From Dendrophyllia cribrosa (taxonomy: Eukaryota > Cnidaria > Anthozoa > Scleractinia > Dendrophylliidae), in contig JAJLRJ010000009.1 of NCBI GenBank assembly GCA_024195265.1, forward strand, positions 10,087,791 to 10,151,790: a DNA stretch of 64,000 bases, in the 5' to 3' direction. Positions 37,201 to 52,200 of this stretch are shown in pieces. Every line of letters begins with the position of its first letter. Positions within the stretch are counted from its first letter, which is position 1. Under the pieces are notes generated by a model, which saw only the letters and a list, made by a program, of their open reading frames with translations, searched no databases and was not told where the DNA came from. A program made the translations under genes and the position numbers.

Positions 37201-40200
37201 GAATAGTTCCATTATGTCCATAAAGATTCCCTTTTATGTTCCTTTGTGAAGCTGCCAGGTCATTCCTTGCTTGTTTTCTTAAAAACTTTGTCGCCAACAC
37301 GGCATGTTCAATCTTGATCATCATAGTCTCTGGTTGAGCCGTAAAATACAGATTTTCTCTGAAGAAATAAGGATAAATGTTAGTAGTAATATTGAAGTAT
37401 TTAAATAACAATTATTAACTATGGTGAATCATAAATAATCATAAACTACTCAGTGTAAAGAAGAAGAAAACTAAAGTTACCTTATTGTTTCAAATTGTGG
37501 AAGTTTGTCAGCTGATGACAAAGAGGAATTTTTTGTTTGCCAGCGATCCTTTGCAAATGTTGTTAGACTGATTACGCGAGATTCCACCGGCCATGATAAT
37601 TCCCGAGCATCCAAAACCTTGCATGGTGTACACATCTTGGTTGGTTTAGCTGTTAAATATATCAAGGGCTAATAGATTAAGTGTATTGCAATTAACAGAA
37701 AAGGGTTTGCATGATTTGTTAGTACTCATTATGGGGTCATTTGCAGTTAAGGGTCAGGACTGGGTCCCATGGACTCCACTCCTAGAGCTGCGACTGCAAA
37801 ACAAAAACTTGACAAACTAAAACAACTAATACTGACTGAATTTGTACTTAACACTGTAACTGACTATTGCTGATAAACGGGCTCACAAAACAACTGAATA
37901 ATGCCGCACCAAGACTCGACGCGACTACAATGCAATAAAGACAGACGACAACTGGGTCAGGAATATCTCCTACCGTCATTTATACGAGACTGAAAACCGT
38001 CAGTACCAACGCAGACTACTGTATCAAGTGTTAAGGTTGCTGTCTCGTAAAAGATATCTATCAGAGCCAGCCAAGGGCAACATCAGCAGTAGAAAAGCTT
38101 CTACTATACAATCAGCCCTTTTAACAGACAGCAACTCGGCTAAAGACGAATGACAGGCACTTAAACGACTGAAAAAAGAAACAAACAAAGACATTGCCAT
38201 ACTATACCTGCCGACAAAGGACAAGTGAATGGTGGACATTGTAAGGCTGTAGGAGCTGTAGGATCAGTGCAATAGTCTGAGAAGTGCCCTTAATGTAGGA
38301 GCGATGTTAGGAATAAAGGTAGTTTTCAAGATCGCAAAAGAGAATGTAAATAAAAATTTTATGGTGTACAAACATAACATCAAGCTACTTTTTGACACTA
38401 TCTTTAAGTAATTTCACAAAACCAGTGTTAATCTCTCGATCAATTTATTACCAGTACAATACGTGAAATTTTCACCGCTAACTGGTTTTGAATTGAAGTT
38501 TGGCAAGATATATTTTCTGGTAAAATCGATATTACCATGACGACGATAAACAAGAAACTTCGAAATCAGTAAAAGTGAAATTTTGCGCGTTTAAGAATTC
38601 GCATTGAATTGAAAATCCCACATAGACATGGTATATATTATGGCATATATATTTTGCAAGAATTTAAAAATTCTGTATGTTTGAGTTCAAATAAATCGCA
38701 ATAACATTTCAAACCTTACTATCTGTGTACTGGTAATAAATTGATCGAGAGATTAACACTAGTTTTGTGAAATTACTTAAAGATAGTGTCAAAAAGTAGC
38801 TTGATGTTATGTTTGTTCACCAAAAATTTTAGCGGAGCACTCGCCGGGCCGAAGGCCGGGCTGCGCAGCCCCATACTCATAGAACCTAGCCCGTCATTTT
38901 TCATGGTCATGGCTAGCGGAATGTTTCGCGGGCACGTGTCTGCAACATGTGTGTCGCCCAAGGCTAGCTCGCGGGCGCGTATAACGTCGCAAAACATGCG
39001 CGTATAACGCCACACGCGCGGCTACACAGCCGTCAGCTCGGTAAACACATTTTAAAAAAGTTGAATCTTTCGCAGTGTTTATATAGGCGGAGCAGTAAAG
39101 TCGTTATTTCCCTAGATTTTTTCGCGCTTTGCTACTCAAGACAGGGATACTAATTAAGGGATACTCAGAAGCCGCTTTAGTGGAAAAAGAAGAGCTTTCA
39201 GGAATAAAATCTTGCTTCGAGGAACTTCATATTATCAACATGATCAATGCAGGAGCAATGCGGGGAGATGCCTTGTTTTTATTACGGATTTCAGAACCGA
39301 AGAAGCGGAGTTTTAACGAATTTCCAAACAGTCCAGTGCTTTAAAGGTAAAATAAATCACATTTTTCGATGGGAATTTATGTTGATATCAATTTTTGATT
39401 GACTTTTTCTTTGTGTTATCTTAAGTTTTGGAGACCTGTTTATGAAACGTGCTCAAATTAAGTCGTGTTGTTATCTTGAATTTCATCGAGGACAGCTCTG
39501 CCTTGATGCGCTATAAATGGAACGTGTTTTACTTTTAAACATAAACTAATGAAGATTTGAATAAAATTTTTCGAAAGAAGATTGTGTTGTCCATTTTTAT
39601 GTGCTTGTTCATTCATTACATAGATTGAAAAGCGATTTTATGTAAACAAAACAAGACTTAGATTTTCTGTCTTCACTCACGTCGCCTTATGCAAATATGT
39701 TTGTGTATTTTTGCAATTTTGATTTCCAAATCAGTTTCTCGGGCAATTTTTGACAAACAAAAACTGTATTTTATTCGGAAGTTAGTCGTACCTGTTATTC
39801 TAGACAGAGAAAAGTTGTTTTTGTGAACTTTTGTACGGTCTAAATGTACTGTGCAGACGGTCGGGTAATATTGTTTTTTGACAATTGCTAAAATTGAAAA
39901 ATAGCCCGGTCGTCAATCTTAATTCTTGTGCTTCCGACCTTTCACCTTAGTTAAGTTTCACCTTTAGTTAAGCTTGTTCATGGTGCTACGCTGTTAGGCT
40001 CTGCCTAACTATATATATTAATTTTACTCACAAGCCGATACTACTGGCTTTACGGGAGGACGTCAACCTAGCTTAATCGGATCAATTGTACTATAGGTAG
40101 TGTCGGTGCGATGTGTCGGTCGACATATCGGCTGATAGTTGGTCGATAGTCGATCGACATATCGGTCGATACTCGGTCGATATGTCGGTCGATAGTCGGT

Positions 40201-43200
40201 CGATGGTCGGTCGATATGTCGGTTGACATGTCAGTGTCGAGTCTCGGTGGAATATCGGTCAAGTGTCAGTAGTCTATCGGTCAAGTATCGGAAGTCTATC
40301 GGTCAAGTGTCGGTAGTCTATCTGCCAAATGTCGGTAGTCTATCGGTGAAATATCCGTCAAGACATTGGTCGAGCGCGGTCGTGTATTGTTCAAGTGTTG
40401 GTATTACATAAAGAACAGACAAAACTTATCAAAGTCACTACGCTACTCTTGAAAATTTGGCCTTCCTCAACACACTCGCAAGTCACGCAAATGACCCATA
40501 ACTATGTTTGTGATTAAATCTTTTCGCTGCTTGCGTATAGTATAGTTGCGTTTATTACATTTGCGTTTGTTAAAGTTAAACACGCACGATTAGGAAGCGT
40601 TCGAACACACACGAAAAAGTGTCGGCGAAGTATCGGTGAAGCATCGGCCAAGTGTCAGTGAAGTGTTGGAGCGGGTATCAGAGAAATGTCGGTGAAGTGT
40701 CGAAAACTATCGGTCGATGTGTCGACCGACTATCGGCCGATAGATATCGGTCGATATATGAACCGACTATCAACCGACTATCGAGCTACTATGGACCGAC
40801 CATCGACCGACTATCGATCGACTATCGATCGAATATCGATCGACTATCGACCGATAGATGGATATATCGATCGATATATCGACCGACTATCGACCGACAC
40901 TACCTATAGTACAATTGATCCGCTTAATTGACAGACAAGGGGCAGTATATAACAAGATTAAATGCTGCAACTGAAAGGCCACACTGATCACAGGACTTAC
41001 TCAGGGACTATGCCGAATGCGATACCTACAGTAGCGATAATTAGTACAGACTACTACAGACGGCGCACTCTAGAAAGTTGGTATACTACTTCTAACAAAC
41101 ACCACAGAACCAATGCCAACACATTTGACTAGCAATCCACTGAAAAAACTTTACATGATCAGACCGTGACAAAAGGTGGCATGATTATGAAGCGATTGCT
41201 GTTTATGCATCAATCAATTCCGGCTGTTACCATCCCCCCCGGGCATACCCCGGGGATTTGTAAGGACCTATGTCCCTGGGGCGGGGATTTTGCACAACAA
41301 CGTGTTGCCCCGGGGGTTGGGGGCGGGGACAACTTCACCGATCGCCAGATCCATGCGGTCGCCGTGTCAGTAAACAATGGAAGAATTCGCCGGGAAACCG
41401 ACTACTTTTGTGGGCGGGGTTAGTTTCTAGAGAAACTGTGGTGCTGCGTCGGTGGGGGGATGAAACACGAGAATTTAGTTTTATCGACTGAGTCGATAAG
41501 GTAAATTGACCACCGTAAAAAGATTCAAATAGCTGACGTTTCGAGCGCTAGCCCTTCGTCGGAGCGAATCAAGGAATTGTGGGTAGTGTGTGGTTTTATA
41601 TAGTAAGCGGTGGAGCTACGCTATTGGTGGAAATTTGGTGACGTGAAAAACAAATGTAGATTAGTTGAATGAAAAGCGTTCGTTGATTCCGTGGGGTTTG
41701 AGAGTGCCGATTTGAAAGATGATTTTTTGTTCTAGGTTTTTACGGCTTTCTGTGTTACCCTGGTGTAGGGAAACGCCGCAGATTGTCATGTGTTGTTTAG
41801 AATGGTTAGTAAGATTAAAATGGCGCGCGACTGGTTTGGATGCGTCTTTGTCATTTTTTTCAACGTCTCGGAGATGTTCACGAAAACGGTCGCCCAGTCT
41901 CCTCCCTGTTTCGCCAATGTATATCTTTTTGCAAAAAGTACATGTAATGCAGTAGATAACATTTACGGAGGTGCATGTAAAACGATCAGTGATTTTAATA
42001 GATCGTTTGGGTCCTGTTATTTTGTCCGCGTTGTGAATGAAAGGACAAGTGTTACATCGTGTGCGTGTGCATTTGAAAGTTCCCGGTACATCGTCAGATT
42101 TCAGTGCGCTCGTAACTAGAAAGTTGCCTATGTTTTTGTCACGTTTGAATGAAATTAGTGGGGGTTGTGAAAAAATTCTGCCAGTTTCGGGGTCGTTTTG
42201 GAGTAATTTGAAATTTTTTAAAATGATGCTTTTGACTGTGTTGTTGTGTGGGTGGAAAGTGAGGGTGAATGGAATTCTCTCGTTCTCTTCCTTCTGTGGC
42301 GTTTGTAGTGCTGACTGTCTGTCGATCTGTTGTGCACGTTGTTGGCCCGTATTAACAACAGAGTCAGGGTACCCACGTTTTTTGAAAAACTGGCACATTT
42401 CTTCTGATTTGTTGGAAAAATCAGAGTCATCACTACATAGACGTCGAAGTCTGAGAAATTGAGAATACGGAATGGCGTTTTTAACGTGCGGTGGATGTGA
42501 GGATGAATGTAACAGATAACTGTGGGAATCTGTAGGTTTGTAGTGCACACTTGTGGATAAACTGTTACCATTGATTGAAATATTAATGTCAAGAAAAGCG
42601 ACTGAGGTTTCGGAAATTTCCCAGGTATATTTTAGAGCTGGATGAAAAGTATTGACAGAAGTTATGAATTGATTAAGTTCCTCTTTACTGGAAGAGGTAG
42701 CGCCAATGCAATCATCGATGTAGCGGCCGTAGAGTTCGGGTTTGGTTCCGTGGTACTGATTAAAAAATTTGTGTTCGATGTGGCCTACAAAAAGGTTAGC
42801 GTAGCTTGGTCCCATTTTGGTACCCATGGCGACTCCATTTACTTGTTTGTAGTAGTTTTGGGAAAATGAAAAACAGTTAAGTGTCAAAACTAATTCGGCT
42901 AAGCGGAGCAGTGTTTCTGAGCTTGGGTTTTGAATGGAGCGCTGGTCGAAAAAATATTTTAGTGCTTGAAGTCCTTCGTCATTGGGGATGACGGTATATA
43001 AAGAGGTAATGTCCATAGTGAAAATTAATTTGTTTTCGCTGGCAAAACTGAAATCCCGGAAAATTTCGAGTGCGTGATTGGTGTCCTTAATGTACGAGGG
43101 TAGTGATTTGACAATGGGGGCCATGATTTTGTCTAAATAGCTAGAAATTAGTTCGGTAGGACAGCTACAAGCGGAAACAATGGGTCGGCCCGGATTGTTT

Positions 43201-46200
43201 GGTTTATGAATTTTAGGTTTGAAATAAACGCGTGAGGTTCTAGGAGTAGTGATGATGAGATTGTTGGCGGTAACTGGTAATTGTTGTTTAGTAATGAGGT
43301 CTTGGATAGTTTCTTTGACAATTTTTTGGTTGGTAGAAGTGAGATCTTTATCAACTTTGGCATAGAAAGCGGTGTCAGAAAGTTGCCGAAAAGCCTCTTG
43401 TCGGTAAAGGTCGGTCCGCCAAACAACTACCGCCCCGCCTTTGTCGGCCGCTTTGATAACAATGTCGCGTCGTTTGCTAAGACTTTTGAGCGCTGCCCAT
43501 TCTCCTGTTGAAAGGTTGGAAATTTTGGTGTGGCGGTTAAATTTAAGTTTTTGGACATCGTGACGACATTTTTTGACGAAAAAATCTAGAGAAGAAAACT
43601 GGCCCTCTGGGGGAGTCCATTTTGATTTGCGAACGTTGAGTGTTTCAAAAACATCTTTTTCCGAGGTGTTAGAATTGTCTTCTTTGTCGTGGAAAAAAGC
43701 TCTTAATTGCACGCGGCGAAGGAATTTTTCAACATCTTGTTTGACTGAAAATTCGTCGGTTTGTTTCGCTATAGGAACAAAGTTTAAACCTTTACTAAGA
43801 ACAGACCTCTCTGGGTTAGAAAGCGGCAAATTTTTCGGAATGGTAACGACGCCATTGTGACTATCGAATGAATGGTCGCCGGATAATTGAGGACCTATTA
43901 ACTGTTCAAGTTTTTGGGTCTTGATTTGGTTAAGGCTGTTGAACAGTTTAGCATTGAGTTCTTGAATTTTAGCGCGAATTGATTGTACTAAGACAGCTGG
44001 ACAAATTTTGGAAAGTTCGGAACGGTATTGGATAATTTCCTTTTCGAGATTGTTACGTTTAAGGCACATAGCTCTGATGGTAATCCTCATGATATTACGC
44101 GAGAAAGAATTTTGGGCATGGTGAATTTCGTGGAAATATTGTTGATTGGAATCAGAGAATGTAGAAGCGTGAAAATTTGAACGAAACCCTTGAGGAATGA
44201 CTTTGGATTGGAGGCAACGGCCGATGAAATTGATGTGACTACAAAATCTAGTTTTGGTAAAGATGTGAGTGGCTAAACGAAAGGCTAAATTAGTGGAAAT
44301 GGGGGGAAAAGGAATAAGATAACTCACGATTTCCTGGCGTAGCTCCTTGGTGAGTGTCTTGAGGTTAGGCATCGTTGTCTTCGGTTCGTTCGGTGAGAAA
44401 GCTGTTGAGTAAGAAATATTGATGTAAAAAGTTAATGGTCGCAGCGAATAAACAACAAATGAATGGGGTTAGTTTCTAGAGAAACTGTGGTGCTGCGTCG
44501 GTGGGGGGATGAAACACGAGAATTTAGTTTTATCGACTGAGTCGATAAGGTAAATTGACCACCGTAAAAAGATTCAAATAGCTGACGTTTCGAGCGCTAG
44601 CCCTTCGTCGGAGCGAATCAAGGAATTGTGGGTAGTGTGTGGTTTTATATAGTAAGCGGTGGAGCTACGCTATTGGTGGAAATTTGGTGACGTGAAAAAC
44701 AAATGTAGATTAGTTGAATGAAAAGCGTTCGTTGATTCCGTGGGGTTTGAGAGTGCCGATTTGAAAGATGATTTTTTGTTCTAGGTTTTTACGGCTTTCT
44801 GTGTTACCCTGGTGTAGGGAAACGCCGCAGATTGTCATGTGTTGTTTAGAATGGTTAGTAAGATTAAAATGGCGCGCGACTGGTTTGGATGCGTCTTTGT
44901 CATTTTTTTCAACGTCTCGGAGATGTTCACGAAAACGGTCGCCCAGTCTCCTCCCTGTTTCGCCAATGTATATCTTTTTGCAAAAAGTACATGTAATGCA
45001 GTAGATAACATTTACGGAGGTGCATGTAAAACGATCAGTGATTTTAATAGATCGTTTGGGTCCTGTTATTTTGTCCGCGTTGTGAATGAAAGGACAAGTG
45101 TTACATCGTGTGCGTGTGCATTTGAAAGTTCCCGGTACATCGTCAGATTTCAGTGCGCTCGTAACTAGAAAGTTGCCTATGTTTTTGTCACGTTTGAATG
45201 AAATTAGTGGGGGTTGTGAAAAAATTCTGCCAGTTTCGGGGTCGTTTTGGAGTAATTTGAAATTTTTTAAAATGATGCTTTTGACTGTGTTGTTGTGTGG
45301 GTGGAAAGTGAGGGTGAATGGAATTCTCTCGTTCTCTTCCTTCTGTGGCGTTTGTAGTGCTGACTGTCTGTCGATCTGTTGTGCACGTTGTTGGCCCGTA
45401 TTAACAACAGAGTCAGGGTACCCACGTTTTTTGAAAAACTGGCACATTTCTTCTGATTTGTTGGAAAAATCAGAGTCATCACTACATAGACGTCGAAGTC
45501 TGAGAAATTGAGAATACGGAATGGCGTTTTTAACGTGCGGTGGATGTGAGGATGAATGTAACAGATAACTGTGGGAATCTGTAGGTTTGTAGTGCACACT
45601 TGTGGATAAACTGTTACCATTGATTGAAATATTAATGTCAAGAAAAGCGACTGAGGTTTCGGAAATTTCCCAGGTATATTTTAGAGCTGGATGAAAAGTA
45701 TTGACAGAAGTTATGAATTGATTAAGTTCCTCTTTACTGGAAGAGGTAGCGCCAATGCAATCATCGATGTAGCGGCCGTAGAGTTCGGGTTTGGTTCCGT
45801 GGTACTGATTAAAAAATTTGTGTTCGATGTGGCCTACAAAAAGGTTAGCGTAGCTTGGTCCCATTTTGGTACCCATGGCGACTCCATTTACTTGTTTGTA
45901 GTAGTTTTGGGAAAATGAAAAACAGTTAAGTGTCAAAACTAATTCGGCTAAGCGGAGCAGTGTTTCTGAGCTTGGGTTTTGAATGGAGCGCTGGTCGAAA
46001 AAATATTTTAGTGCTTGAAGTCCTTCGTCATTGGGGATGACGGTATATAAAGAGGTAATGTCCATAGTGAAAATTAATTTGTTTTCGCTGGCAAAACTGA
46101 AATCCCGGAAAATTTCGAGTGCGTGATTGGTGTCCTTAATGTACGAGGGTAGTGATTTGACAATGGGGGCCATGATTTTGTCTAAATAGCTAGAAATTAG

Positions 46201-49200
46201 TTCGGTAGGACAGCTACAAGCGGAAACAATGGGTCGGCCCGGATTGTTTGGTTTATGAATTTTAGGTTTGAAATAAACGCGTGAGGTTCTAGGAGTAGTG
46301 ATGATGAGATTGTTGGCGGTAACTGGTAATTGTTGTTTAGTAATGAGGTCTTGGATAGTTTCTTTGACAATTTTTTGGTTGGTAGAAGTGAGATCTTTAT
46401 CAACTTTGGCATAGAAAGCGGTGTCAGAAAGTTGCCGAAAAGCCTCTTGTCGGTAAAGGTCGGTCCGCCAAACAACTACCGCCCCGCCTTTGTCGGCCGC
46501 TTTGATAACAATGTCGCGTCGTTTGCTAAGACTTTTGAGCGCTGCCCATTCTCCTGTTGAAAGGTTGGAAATTTTGGTGTGGCGGTTAAATTTAAGTTTT
46601 TGGACATCGTGACGACATTTTTTGACGAAAAAATCTAGAGAAGAAAACTGGCCCTCTGGGGGAGTCCATTTTGATTTGCGAACGTTGAGTGTTTCAAAAA
46701 CATCTTTTTCCGAGGTGTTAGAATTGTCTTCTTTGTCGTGGAAAAAAGCTCTTAATTGCACGCGGCGAAGGAATTTTTCAACATCTTGTTTGACTGAAAA
46801 TTCGTCGGTTTGTTTCGCTATAGGAACAAAGTTTAAACCTTTACTAAGAACAGACCTCTCTGGGTTAGAAAGCGGCAAATTTTTCGGAATGGTAACGACG
46901 CCATTGTGACTATCGAATGAATGGTCGCCGGATAATTGAGGACCTATTAACTGTTCAAGTTTTTGGGTCTTGATTTGGTTAAGGCTGTTGAACAGTTTAG
47001 CATTGAGTTCTTGAATTTTAGCGCGAATTGATTGTACTAAGACAGCTGGACAAATTTTGGAAAGTTCGGAACGGTATTGGATAATTTCCTTTTCGAGATT
47101 GTTACGTTTAAGGCACATAGCTCTGATGGTAATCCTCATGATATTACGCGAGAAAGAATTTTGGGCATGGTGAATTTCGTGGAAATATTGTTGATTGGAA
47201 TCAGAGAATGTAGAAGCGTGAAAATTTGAACGAAACCCTTGAGGAATGACTTTGGATTGGAGGCAACGGCCGATGAAATTGATGTGACTACAAAATCTAG
47301 TTTTGGTAAAGATGTGAGTGGCTAAACGAAAGGCTAAATTAGTGGAAATGGGGGGAAAAGGAATAAGATAACTCACGATTTCCTGGCGTAGCTCCTTGGT
47401 GAGTGTCTTGAGGTTAGGCATCGTTGTCTTCGGTTCGTTCGGTGAGAAAGCTGTTGAGTAAGAAATATTGATGTAAAAAGTTAATGGTCGCAGCGAATAA
47501 ACAACAAATGAATGGGGTTAGTTTCTAGAGAAACTGTGGTGCTGCGTCGGTGGGGGGATGAAACACGAGAATTTAGTTTTATCGACTGAGTCGATAAGGT
47601 AAATTGACCACCGTAAAAAGATTCAAATAGCTGACGTTTCGAGCGCTAGCCCTTCGTCGGAGCGAATCAAGGAATTGTGGGTAGTGTGTGGTTTTATATA
47701 GTAAGCGGTGGAGCTACGCTATTGGTGGAAATTTGGTGACGTGAAAAACAAATGTAGATTAGTTGAATGAAAAGCGTTCGTTGATTCCGTGGGGTTTGAG
47801 AGTGCCGATTTGAAAGATGATTTTTTGTTCTAGGTTTTTACGGCTTTCTGTGTTACCCTGGTGTAGGGAAACGCCGCAGATTGTCATGTGTTGTTTAGAA
47901 TGGTTAGTAAGATTCAATGGCGTCGTTACCATTCCGAAAAATTTGCCGCTTTCTAACCCAGAGAGGTCTGTTCTTAGTAAAGGTTTAAACTTTGTTCCTA
48001 TAGCGAAACAAACCGACGAATTTTCAGTCAAACAAGATGTTGAAAAATTCCTTCGCCGCGTGCAATTAAGAGCTTTTTTCCACGACAAAGAAGACAATTC
48101 TAACACCTCGGAAAAAGATGTTTTTGAAACACTCAACGTTCGCAAATCAAAATGGACTCCCCCAGAGGGCCAGTTTTCTTCTCTAGATTTTTTCGTCAAA
48201 AAATGTCGTCACGATGTCCAAAAACTTAAATTTAACCGCCACACCAAAATTTCCAACCTTTCAACAGGAGAATGGGCAGCGCTCAAAAGTCTTAGCAAAC
48301 GACGCGACATTGTTATCAAAGCGGCCGACAAAGGCGGGGCGGTAGTTGTTTGGCGGACCGACCTTTACCGACAAGAGGCTTTTCGGCAACTTTCTGACAC
48401 CGCTTTCTATGCCAAAGTTGATAAAGATCTCACTTCTACCAACCAAAAAATTGTCAAAGAAACTATCCAAGACCTCATTACTAAACAACAATTACCAGTT
48501 ACCGCCAACAATCTCATCATCACTACTCCTAGAACCTCACGCGTTTATTTCAAACCTAAAATTCATAAACCAAACAATCCGGGCCGACCCATTGTTTCCG
48601 CTTGTAGCTGTCCTACCGAACTAATTTCTAGCTATTTAGACAAAATCATGGCCCCCATTGTCAAATCACTACCCTCGTACATTAAGGACACCAATCACGC
48701 ACTCGAAATTTTCCGGGATTTCAGTTTTGCCAGCGAAAACAAATTAATTTTCACTATGGACATTACCTCTTTATATACCGTCATCCCCAATGACGAAGGA
48801 CTTCAAGCACTAAAATATTTTTTCGACCAGCGCTCCATTCAAAACCCAAGCTCAGAAACACTGCTCCGCTTAGCCGAATTAGTTTTGACACTTAACTGTT
48901 TTTCATTTTCCCAAAACTACTACAAACAAGTAAATGGAGTCGCCATGGGTACCAAAATGGGACCAAGCTACGCTAACCTTTTTGTAGGCCACATCGAACA
49001 CAAATTTTTTAATCAGTACCACGGAACCAAACCCGAACTCTACGGCCGCTACATCGATGATTGCATTGGCGCTACCTCTTCCAGTAAAGAGGAACTTAAT
49101 CAATTCATAACTTCTGTCAATACTTTTCATCCAGCTCTAAAATATACCTGGGAAATTTCCGAAACCTCAGTCGCTTTTCTTGACATTAATATTTCAATCA

Positions 49201-52200
49201 ATGGTAACAGTTTATCCACAAGTGTGCACTACAAACCTACAGATTCCCACAGTTATCTGTTACATTCATCCTCACATCCACCGCACGTTAAAAACGCCAT
49301 TCCGTATTCTCAATTTCTCAGACTTCGACGTCTATGTAGTGATGACTCTGATTTTTCCAACAAATCAGAAGAAATGTGCCAGTTTTTCAAAAAACGTGGG
49401 TACCCTGACTCTGTTGTTAATACGGGCCAACAACGTGCACAACAGATCGACAGACAGTCAGCACTACAAACGCCACAGAAGGAAGAGAACGAGAGAATTC
49501 CATTCACCCTCACTTTCCACCCACACAACAACACAGTCAAAAGCATCATTTTAAAAAATTTCAAATTACTCCAAAACGACCCCGAAACTGGCAGAATTTT
49601 TTCACAACCCCCACTAATTTCATTCAAACGTGACAAAAACATAGGCAACTTTCTAGTTACGAGCGCACTGAAATCTGACGATGTACCGGGAACTTTCAAA
49701 TGCACACGCACACGATGTAACACTTGTCCTTTCATTCACAACGCGGACAAAATAACAGGACCCAAACGATCTATTAAAATCACTGATCGTTTTACATGCA
49801 CCTCCGTAAATGTTATCTACTGCATTACATGTACTTTTTGCAAAAAGATATACATTGGCGAAACAGGGAGGAGACTGGGCGACCGTTTTCGTGAACATCT
49901 CCGAGACGTTGAAAAAAATGACAAAGACGCATCCAAACCAGTCGCGCGCCATTTTAATCTTACTAACCATTCTAAACAACACATGACAATCTGCGGCGTT
50001 TCCCTACACCAGGGTAACACAGAAAGCCGTAAAAACCTAGAACAAAAAATCATCTTTCAAATCGGCACTCTCAAACCCCACGGAATCAACGAACGCTTTT
50101 CATTCAACTAATCTACATTTGTTTTTCACGTCACCAAATTTCCACCAATAGCGTAGCTCCACCGCTTACTATATAAAACCACACACTACCCACAATTCCT
50201 TGATTCGCTCCGACGAAGGGCTAGCGCTCGAAACGTCAGCTATTTGAATCTTTTTACGGTGGTCAATTTACCTTATCGACTCAGTCGATAAAACTAAATT
50301 CTCGTGTTTCATCCCCCCACCGACGCAGCACCACAGTTTCTCTAGAAACTAACCCCATTCATTTGTTGTTTATTCGCTGCGACCATTAACTTTTTACATC
50401 AATATTTCTTACTCAACAGCTTTCTCACCGAACGAACCGAAGACAACGATGCCTAACCTCAAGACACTCACCAAGGAGCTACGCCAGGAAATCGTGAGTT
50501 ATCTTATTCCTTTTCCCCCCATTTCCACTAATTTAGCCTTTCGTTTAGCCACTCACATCTTTACCAAAACTAGATTTTGTAGTCACATCAATTTCATCGG
50601 CCGTTGCCTCCAATCCAAAGTCATTCCTCAAGGGTTTCGTTCAAATTTTCACGCTTCTACATTCTCTGATTCCAATCAACAATATTTCCACGAAATTCAC
50701 CATGCCCAAAATTCTTTCTCGCGTAATATCATGAGGATTACCATCAGAGCTATGTGCCTTAAACGTAACAATCTCGAAAAGGAAATTATCCAATACCGTT
50801 CCGAACTTTCCAAAATTTGTCCAGCTGTCTTAGTACAATCAATTCGCGCTAAAATTCAAGAACTCAATGCTAAACTGTTCAACAGCCTTAACCAAATCAA
50901 GACCCAAAAACTTGAACAGTTAATAGGTCCTCAATTATCCGGCGACCATTCATTCGATAGTCACAATGGCGTCGTTACCATTCCGAAAAATTTGCCGCTT
51001 TCTAACCCAGAGAGGTCTGTTCTTAGTAAAGGTTTAAACTTTGTTCCTATAGCGAAACAAACCGACGAATTTTCAGTCAAACAAGATGTTGAAAAATTCC
51101 TTCGCCGCGTGCAATTAAGAGCTTTTTTCCACGACAAAGAAGACAATTCTAACACCTCGGAAAAAGATGTTTTTGAAACACTCAACGTTCGCAAATCAAA
51201 ATGGACTCCCCCAGAGGGCCAGTTTTCTTCTCTAGATTTTTTCGTCAAAAAATGTCGTCACGATGTCCAAAAACTTAAATTTAACCGCCACACCAAAATT
51301 TCCAACCTTTCAACAGGAGAATGGGCAGCGCTCAAAAGTCTTAGCAAACGACGCGACATTGTTATCAAAGCGGCCGACAAAGGCGGGGCGGTAGTTGTTT
51401 GGCGGACCGACCTTTACCGACAAGAGGCTTTTCGGCAACTTTCTGACACCGCTTTCTATGCCAAAGTTGATAAAGATCTCACTTCTACCAACCAAAAAAT
51501 TGTCAAAGAAACTATCCAAGACCTCATTACTAAACAACAATTACCAGTTACCGCCAACAATCTCATCATCACTACTCCTAGAACCTCACGCGTTTATTTC
51601 AAACCTAAAATTCATAAACCAAACAATCCGGGCCGACCCATTGTTTCCGCTTGTAGCTGTCCTACCGAACTAATTTCTAGCTATTTAGACAAAATCATGG
51701 CCCCCATTGTCAAATCACTACCCTCGTACATTAAGGACACCAATCACGCACTCGAAATTTTCCGGGATTTCAGTTTTGCCAGCGAAAACAAATTAATTTT
51801 CACTATGGACATTACCTCTTTATATACCGTCATCCCCAATGACGAAGGACTTCAAGCACTAAAATATTTTTTCGACCAGCGCTCCATTCAAAACCCAAGC
51901 TCAGAAACACTGCTCCGCTTAGCCGAATTAGTTTTGACACTTAACTGTTTTTCATTTTCCCAAAACTACTACAAACAAGTAAATGGAGTCGCCATGGGTA
52001 CCAAAATGGGACCAAGCTACGCTAACCTTTTTGTAGGCCACATCGAACACAAATTTTTTAATCAGTACCACGGAACCAAACCCGAACTCTACGGCCGCTA
52101 CATCGATGATTGCATTGGCGCTACCTCTTCCAGTAAAGAGGAACTTAATCAATTCATAACTTCTGTCAATACTTTTCATCCAGCTCTAAAATATACCTGG

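Noticed and set aside
40068..40931. ORFs rich in RLSTDYR repeats on both strands
   Set aside because: They are translations of the GTCGGTCGATA foldback repeats.
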